Assembly: GCA_015680905.1 (NCBI GenBank)
Contig: CM027380.1
Location: forward strand, 33,658,001 to 33,722,000
DNA from: Coptis chinensis
Taxonomy: Eukaryota > Streptophyta > Magnoliopsida > Ranunculales > Ranunculaceae
Direction: 5' to 3'
DNA length: 64,000 bases
Each line of letters begins with the position of its first letter. Position 1 is the stretch's first letter. A model generated the notes under the pieces. The model was not told the DNA's origin. It saw only the letters and a list, made by a program, of their open reading frames with translations, and did not search any database. The position numbers were made by a program, and so were the translations under genes. This document shows positions 58,022-64,000 of this stretch, one piece after another.

Positions 58022-60079
58022 TCAATTGCTTGATACTCTACTGTCCTCATCACTTTTACTTTTAATTTTTTTAGCTTTCTTTGATGGTCGAGTTTCTTCA
58101 GTAATTTCTTTGGAAATCTGATGCTGCATTTTAACATAACAATATATTGGTTATTTATTTTCTCAAAAATAGTAAATAAAATATTCGGAAGAGGAATTGT
58201 AATAAAATTTAAATATACCTTGGCATTTTCTGTCATTGATTCAGCATCCTTATTATCTTCAGATACCATATTTGTTATGGTAAATGATGAAAACTTGTCA
58301 TGCATACTATATTTATTGAGTTTGACTTGAAATATCCAATCACTATCAGTATTTTTTTCAAGTTCTTTTCGAATGTCATCGAAATCTTGACCCTGCAAAT
58401 TATATAATAAACAGTTAATAATAATTTAATATTGAAATAAAGTTAACCGTGTTTATGCTTTACTTGCCTTTTTCTCTAAATCAAGAACTTTTGCAATTGG
58501 TACTTTCACAATATCTTCTACTTTGTTACCAAAAGCTACAAAAGTAGTCATTTCAGTTTCATCCTCAACGCGTAGTTTTAAAAGGTATATGTAAATTAAA
58601 ACATTTAGAATATTTGTACTCAATATCCTTTTTATTAGACATTTGTTGGAAGACTTACCTCTTTTTTGGTTTTAAATATTTGGCTCTACAATCTGTGCAT
58701 GTACGTTTTGAACCATTATTAACGTGTTTTACGGTACATTTAACGCAAGTTTGGTAGTACCAGTTGGTCCCTAACAGCTTAACAAATTTTCCTCTCCATG
58801 TGAAGACCTTTCCCTATAAAAGGTAATAGATTACAAAACTAATTAACTATATCAATCATGATATTGAAAATATATGAAAAATAATGTAATACTAAATGGC
58901 TAACCTGATTGGTTGGTTCCATCCCATATCTTATGAGTTCTTCTATTGTTATCCTATCATTGCTCATTTTTTCCTCTAATGAAATTGGTTCTTCGTTGTC
59001 CGTTTCTTCTATTCCAGTTTTTTTATCGGGGTCTTCAAATCTTCACAATTAAAAAAGAGAATCAATATAGAAAATATGAATAATTGAAAATTTTGTAAAT
59101 AAAACTGATCATAAATTACCGTTTTCTCATTTCATGAACATATTTTAAATCCAAATTTATGTAAAGCTTTGTTGCTGATGAGACACACACTTGGAATTTC
59201 ACTATTAAATAGGAAAAAATTTAGTATGATAGCAATTATTTTGGAAACTAATACATAGATGATGTTAAAGCTTAAACTTACTTCCAATCTTTTTCAGAAA
59301 TAAAGATGTCAGAATGACAATAACATTTTCTTCCTTATTGCTTATATCAGCAATTGTATTGGACATTTGTCCCTATAAAGCCACGCTCTTCTCATATCCC
59401 CTGTAGATTATCCCAAATTGTCAAATACAATTTAATAATAAAAGAAAAAATTGCGTACTTCTGAATTAATGTTTACCTTTCGTCTACCAAAGTAATTTCT
59501 CTGTAACCTTGTGGTTTTTTTTTACCATTTTTTTTTCAAAATTGTTATTATATCTGTATTACAAATGTTGTTAGATCATTCGAATATACATTATTAAAAT
59601 ATAAAAAAAAATAGTAAGTTTATAAAATACCTTTCAAGTCACAAGTTGAGGCATCTTCTGTTGCAAGGAATTTTTCGAATCCAACAAAAGTGAACTTGTA
59701 ATTTTCAATACTCTTGTCATCTTTGTTGGTAGGAGTTACTATAGTTGCTTTTGTAAACAAAATTTTGCAGTTAAATCGTACAGGACGGTAACTCTTGTCT
59801 TCTTTGTCCACTTCATATTTCTCAAAAGTAAAAATTTTTCTCTCTTCTAGTTTTTCTTCAAATTTGTCTGTTAGGTTGTCCTGTACCTTGGCATGGATTT
59901 TATTAATTAAATTTATATTTCTTACCTTTTCATCAATGAGAAGCATGTCTATTCCAAAAGTTTGTTTTCTGCTCAACGGATTAAAAGGGAACCACAATCT
60001 GCTAACATGTGCTTTCACTATACATACACTTGTTTGTTTTTTGGTTGAGCTCAGCAAGTCTTGTGTATTTAATTTCCAT
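58022..60079 (-). pseudogene. RPA70-like single-stranded DNA-binding protein, nine exons, broken
   Basis: Exons (minus): 60079-59631, 59553-59477, 59400-59282, 59201-59120, 59040-58905, 58813-58659, 58588-58468, 58392-58219, 58123-58022. With the breaks bridged, the phases agree. Features in order: an OB-fold start (VSRLWFPF, IDMLLIDEK), a second OB-fold region (PQGYREITLVDER), KLYINLDLKYV, the Cys4 zinc module WYYQTCVKCTVKH...CTDC, and a last OB-fold (LRVEDETEMTTFVAFGN). This is the plant replication protein A large-subunit family. Breaks: a one-base shift near 60035, an extra A in an A9 run in exon 2, TGG to TAG at 59375-59373, and an AT where the exon 7 acceptor should be AG. Exon 7 has a GC donor. 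About 470 residues when whole. Confidence 0.85.
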
Positions 60080-60440
60080 TGTGTAATGCCTGCGAAACAG
60101 TATTATAACATTGTGAATTAGTTCCTTAACAAAAAACTATCAATATATATTGATTAAGCTATTATTAAATCAAATTGTTAATGTACCTTTTCTTGAGTTA
60201 CAGTCTATGTTTTAATGGGGTAGTTCAGGAAACTCAATTACAGATTCCTAGAGCAATAAAATTATATTTAATTTTGAAGGTATGGTAGATTACCTAGGTG
60301 TTGAAGATGGGAGATATAATTGCATACCTCTGTACTCCCACCATCCGTTGAAGTTTATTCTACATTCATAGTTGTTGAAGTAAAATGTTGATGTAAACCT
60401 TTTGGTTTTGTAACCCACTATTTGTTTGTGAAGGGCGAAG
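60080..60440. other. Upstream region of the RPA-like pseudogene
   Basis: Minus-strand stretches such as KTKRFTSTFYFNNYECRINF (about 60395-60335) look protein-like and faintly like the strand part of the dsRBM family, but are too short to call. Confidence 0.25.
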
Positions 60441-60661
60441 GAACATTGGCAAAAAGAAGGGGATGTTTATGCACCAAAGATGCTTTCATACCTAAAAAGT
60501 CATTCTAGAGGTGGGGTAACAGACTCTTAATCGGTGGGATCTCATGTGGTTTGGTATTGGTGCTGATATTAGTTCTGGGATCTTTGTTCTTACTGGTCAG
60601 GAAGCAAAGGGGACTGTTGTCCCTGTAATGGTTATGTCCTACGCAATTTGTGGTCTCTCTA
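60441..60661 (+). pseudogene. Cationic amino-acid transporter (CAT-type) N-terminal fragment
   Basis: KRRGCLCTKDAFIPKKSF matches the cytosolic start of plant CAT proteins. After a TAG and a deletion with frame change, RWDLMWFGIGADISSGIFVL and TGQEA match the first membrane helix (normally FGIGAVIGAGIF). The frame runs MSYAICGLS and then joins repeat A. Only about 70 of some 580 residues are present, so it cannot transport. Confidence 0.78.
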
Positions 60662-60951
60662 AATGTCTATTGAATCATTATGTTTATATTATTGGCATTA
60701 TATAAATTTAATTCTTTGTAGATGGAAGAACTACGTGCTGAAAGCCAACAATCTAAATCAGCTGGAACAATTGGGCGCTCTAAAGGAGCTTCACTGCCAT
60801 CGTCACACACCAGCAGATATGTGGTACTGTAGTGACTGAGTTTTTACGCTAGAATGAAGAGGCAATATCTAGATGCACTTTGCATTGTTTTCTTCTAAGG
60901 TAATATGCTTTTGAAATTGTTTCTCATGTTGTGAAAACATAAAAGGAGAGG
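60662..60951 (+). repeat. Repeat A, copy 3
   Basis: Matches 47454-47621 at its start (ATGGAAGAACTACGTGCTG) and 47898-48108 at its end (AAAAGGAGAGG). This copy shows the two parts joined, so it is probably nearest to the source form. The second Athila-like LTR begins a few bases after it. Confidence 0.7.
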
Positions 60952-60956
60952 TAAAA

Positions 60957-62294
60957 TAATAAACATAAAAAGTATAGTTTTACCCAGACTTAACTAATTA
61001 AACTCAAGAATAAGTAAAACTAAATGGATTTTTACTATATGTATTAAAGTTCTACTCTCGTTATCAATGCAATATTTGGAGTAGAGAATTCGTTCCACTC
61101 CTAGTTCGTTTAAACATAATATTTTCTAGTTCATTAATTTTAACAAAATGATGAGAGTAAAAGATTTAAAATTTAACTAAAATGGTGAATTAACTAATCA
61201 AGATGTTATAAATCAAACTATGGCAATTCAATACTAAGATGACAATATGAGAAGGAATTAGGGGAATTTGATTCCACCTTGATTCGACTTAATAAACTAC
61301 CATAAAATTCATTGTAATCCTAATCTTTACATTTTCACGTAAAGATTGGGTATTTCTAATCCCTAATTATTCATGGCAATCTCTACCAACTAATAATTAG
61401 CATGTGAAATAATTAAACTCATTCTCATGGTGAACTAATTACTTTCTAGAGTGGAATAGATTATCACAACTATATCTACACTAACACAATCAAGTCTTCA
61501 TCAAGGCTTCCTCAAACCCATCTAATGGAAGTTTAGCTTTGAGTCATGAAACTATCATTTATAAAATAAGAACAATAAGAATAAGACATTATTGAATGAA
61601 AAATAATTTCTTTATTAATCTAATTGAAAGAGTCTAATGATTCAAAACTGTATTAAAACTAAGTACTGACTAATTAATTAAATCTAAAACTATTTTATCA
61701 ATCTAATCTAGGATGGATAAGAGTTTGGCCTTAGTCCTCTTTATATAGAAGAGGCTAGATCCATAATTTCATGCATGGGTTTGGGAGACATATTTTGGGC
61801 CAGAAAATCGAGCCTAAAACCTCATTACTTCAGTCCACAAAGTGGTTTTCAGCTGGAAATGGTTTCAACAGCCTTTTTGTCCACCTTTGCTCCTCTAATT
61901 GGGTCAAGACTTAGACCATTAGAAAGCTCGTTCTGAGCTGGTCGTTTTGACATATGGTAGGCCCAATTCCGAGGTCTAAGTCCAAGGATACGGCTTGCAG
62001 ACGTTCTGTTGGCTTTTGTGCGCTATTTATGCCCGCGTTGACTTTGACTTTTCAACTTTGACCAGGACTTTAAAAAGGTTTTTTCTCTTTGAATCTTGGC
62101 CTTTAATCATAGAATTTCTTAGCAACCAACCTTTGCTCCTTTATCTCGCAAAAGGCATTTCTTCACATATTCGACTCCAATGCCTGAAATACATGAGAGC
62201 ACGATAACAGCACTAACTTTTACTTATTAATCATATAATTGGTCTAAAAGTAATATTGTTAAAGAGTTAAAACTACAGTTTTGGGCTCTTATCA
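60957..62294 (-). repeat. 3' LTR of a second Athila-like element, minus strand
   Basis: On the minus strand it begins TGATAAGAGCCCAAAACTGT, very like the first element's TGATAAGCACCCAAAACTGT, and ends TTATTA. It is preceded directly by the polypurine tract. Most of the LTR body differs from the first element, so it is another family or an older branch. The rest of the element runs off the right edge, so the second LTR and target duplication are not visible. Confidence 0.8.
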
Positions 62295-62333
62295 AACCAC
62301 CCCCAAACAGCATTTTGCTTCACCTCAAGCAAA
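62295..62333 (-). other. Polypurine tract and hairpin of the second element
   Basis: On the minus strand: stem TTTGCTT-GAGGTG-AAGCAAA (62333-62314), then CTGTTTGGGGGTGGTT (62310-62295) against the LTR. The first element has the same stem with loop GAGGAC and a tract that differs by one base. Confidence 0.8.
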
Positions 62334-64000
62334 TATGAGAAATTAGAATAAGTGACCAAAAATGGAGTTCTAACTAACCTCGTTTTGCCGAGTGCGATTA
62401 CATTGACCATATGCAACAAGGCCTTAAACCACTAAGAATTCCCTAGTGGATGAGTTATAGCCTCGTGAGAGTTTTCTAGTGAAGGTAGTCACAAACTTCA
62501 TCTATACTACAACGACTAAGAAATAAAACTATTATTTCCTTACTTATTCTTAGATATCTATCTATCTCACTAGCCATGAATACAGAATAGTCAAGTCGAA
62601 ATGTAAGCTAATATATGCAAAATAATCAATCATCTACGAATAAATATATATATAATGAACTATTCTATGAAATGCAATAACATGCCCGTTTCTAACACTT
62701 TGGAATATCGTCCTTAAGTAGGTCCTCACATAAATGTCAAGACAAAAACACTTTAATTTTTCCACTCAAGTTTCGCTACTCCAGTGTGCAGTGGGCACAC
62801 TTTACCTTACAATCTCAATGACACACAAGGAAGCCGGAGTTGATCAAACACACTTGCCACTTACTATCACACTAACCTATTCTTAATTGAGCTAGATGTC
62901 TTTATTAGGTGTTGCGGGGATTAGGTGATGGTTTAAGAGTGAAGGAAATGGATATTCAAAAAGAACTAGTCTTAGATAATAGAGTCTTCATATTATGTAT
63001 TTTAGAGAAAACCTTGTTCTTACTTTGCTTCTATACTTTGTTTCCATCCTTAGCCATTTTTTTTTCTTTTTCATTTGGCTTTTGACTCCTTTGATTATGT
63101 TTTTTGACTTCTAACTTTTTATTTTATTTTATTTTTTTTCCTTTTCTTTGGATGGAAACTTTCTTTTCTTTTCTTATTTGAAGCAACTAACAAATTCTTG
63201 GTTTCAAAGGTCTTTTTCTTTATTCTTCATTTCATCTCTATTCTCAGACTCATTCAAAGATGGGTAGGCTGATTTTTATTTTTATTTTGTTTTGTAAAAG
63301 GGTAAAGGATTTGCGGTTTATGAAAGGCTAAAGAAAGGCTTAGAGGGGCAACTAGCAGAAAATAATTTCATATAGGTTTGAATTTCTGGCTATATCGATC
63401 CAAAGACGGCCTAAATTCTCTCTTAGGATATGACATAGTGATCAAGCAAGTGGACGTGTGATTCTCTATTCGGAATTTACTTCTCCCTTGTGTCATTTCT
63501 CAAATATTTCACTCATATAAGACTTTAGGCTATATTCTCACAGGATTTGTAGAATAAGTATACTAGCCTAGATTTCAGAAACTTACTGCCAATACAAACA
63601 TATATGCTCATGCAATATATTTATAGAAAAATGCAAAGATTATTACCTACATATTGACCTAAGTTTCTAAAGACTATTCTAATGCAAAAGCTAACGTGAA
63701 ACTTCTAGATTATTAAGAGTATAGAGAAAGAAACAACACCAAAATTCCTAAGTGCATAGCATAAACTTTTTATTTATATTTTTGAATTTTTTGAATTTTT
63801 TACTAGAAAACAAGTGCATATTGTACATATCTATATCCTAATAGGTGCCTTAAATTATGCGTCTCTATGCCACCCCCAAACAAAAGCATGCTTTATCCTC
63901 AAAGTATAGAAATAAGAAGGGTAGGAAAATACCATGGAAACGCGTGAAATTTTGGAACATCTGCAAAACAAAGTTAAAACATACTAATATAGATAAATAA
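62334..64000 (-). mobile_element. 3' untranslated region of the second Athila-like element
   Basis: Blocks conserved with the first element at 37.3-38.8 kb appear in the same order on the minus strand: AACTCTCACGAGGCTATAAC, GGCCTTGTTGCATA, GGATCGATATAGCC and GATCACTA. A second GTTTGGGGGTGG lies at 63881-63870. No coding region is reached before the window ends. Confidence 0.8.

Overview
This is nuclear DNA of a flowering plant. The evidence is AT-rich sequence, genes split by GT-AG introns, plant-specific families (GLABRA-type absent, but TANGO2-like, bromodomain, F-box, PPR, KAPP-type phosphatase and an RPA-like gene are present) and plant retroelements (Athila-type Ty3/gypsy, LINE, hAT and Mutator-like elements). 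A dicot is most likely, but I cannot name the species from sequence alone.

Layout. (1) 1-7 kb is the only clearly functional gene space: the 5' end of a TANGO2-like gene on the minus strand (117-452) and a complete nine-exon bromodomain gene on the plus strand (1168-6819), arranged head to head over a 715-base shared promoter region. (2) 7-22 kb is an accessory zone. It holds a non-autonomous hAT element with an exact 8-bp target duplication, two broken F-box genes with a stray piece of the bromodomain gene between them, a small non-autonomous LTR retrotransposon in reverse orientation, a lipase fragment, a 5'-truncated LINE, a PPR fragment, a Mutator-like MITE and three copies of a small gene family that looks like a double-stranded-RNA-binding motif (dsRBM) followed by a coiled coil. 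(3) 22,690-40,556 is one complete but decayed Athila-type LTR retrotransposon (17.9 kb) with matching LTRs, a CTCTC target duplication, gag, protease, RT, RNase H, integrase and then three diverged tandem copies of a plant transposon-type ORF. (4) 40.6-61 kb is a dense mixture of gene fragments (LINE, RAB GTPase, PnsB1-like, threonine synthase, KAPP, mitochondrial dicarboxylate carrier, RPA70-like, cationic amino-acid transporter) with three more dsRBM-like genes and several local duplications. (5) 60,957-64,000 is the 3' end of a second Athila-like element on the minus strand that runs off the window.

How it fits together. Apart from the TANGO2-like/bromodomain pair, almost every recognisable reading frame is a partial or broken copy. 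The best candidates for something unusual are the six-copy dsRBM-like/coiled-coil family, all on the minus strand, the triplicated ORF after the Athila integrase, and a hairpin plus polypurine module that occurs twice per Athila element, about 1.5 kb apart, in both elements. No rRNA, tRNA, CRISPR or bacterial features were seen.
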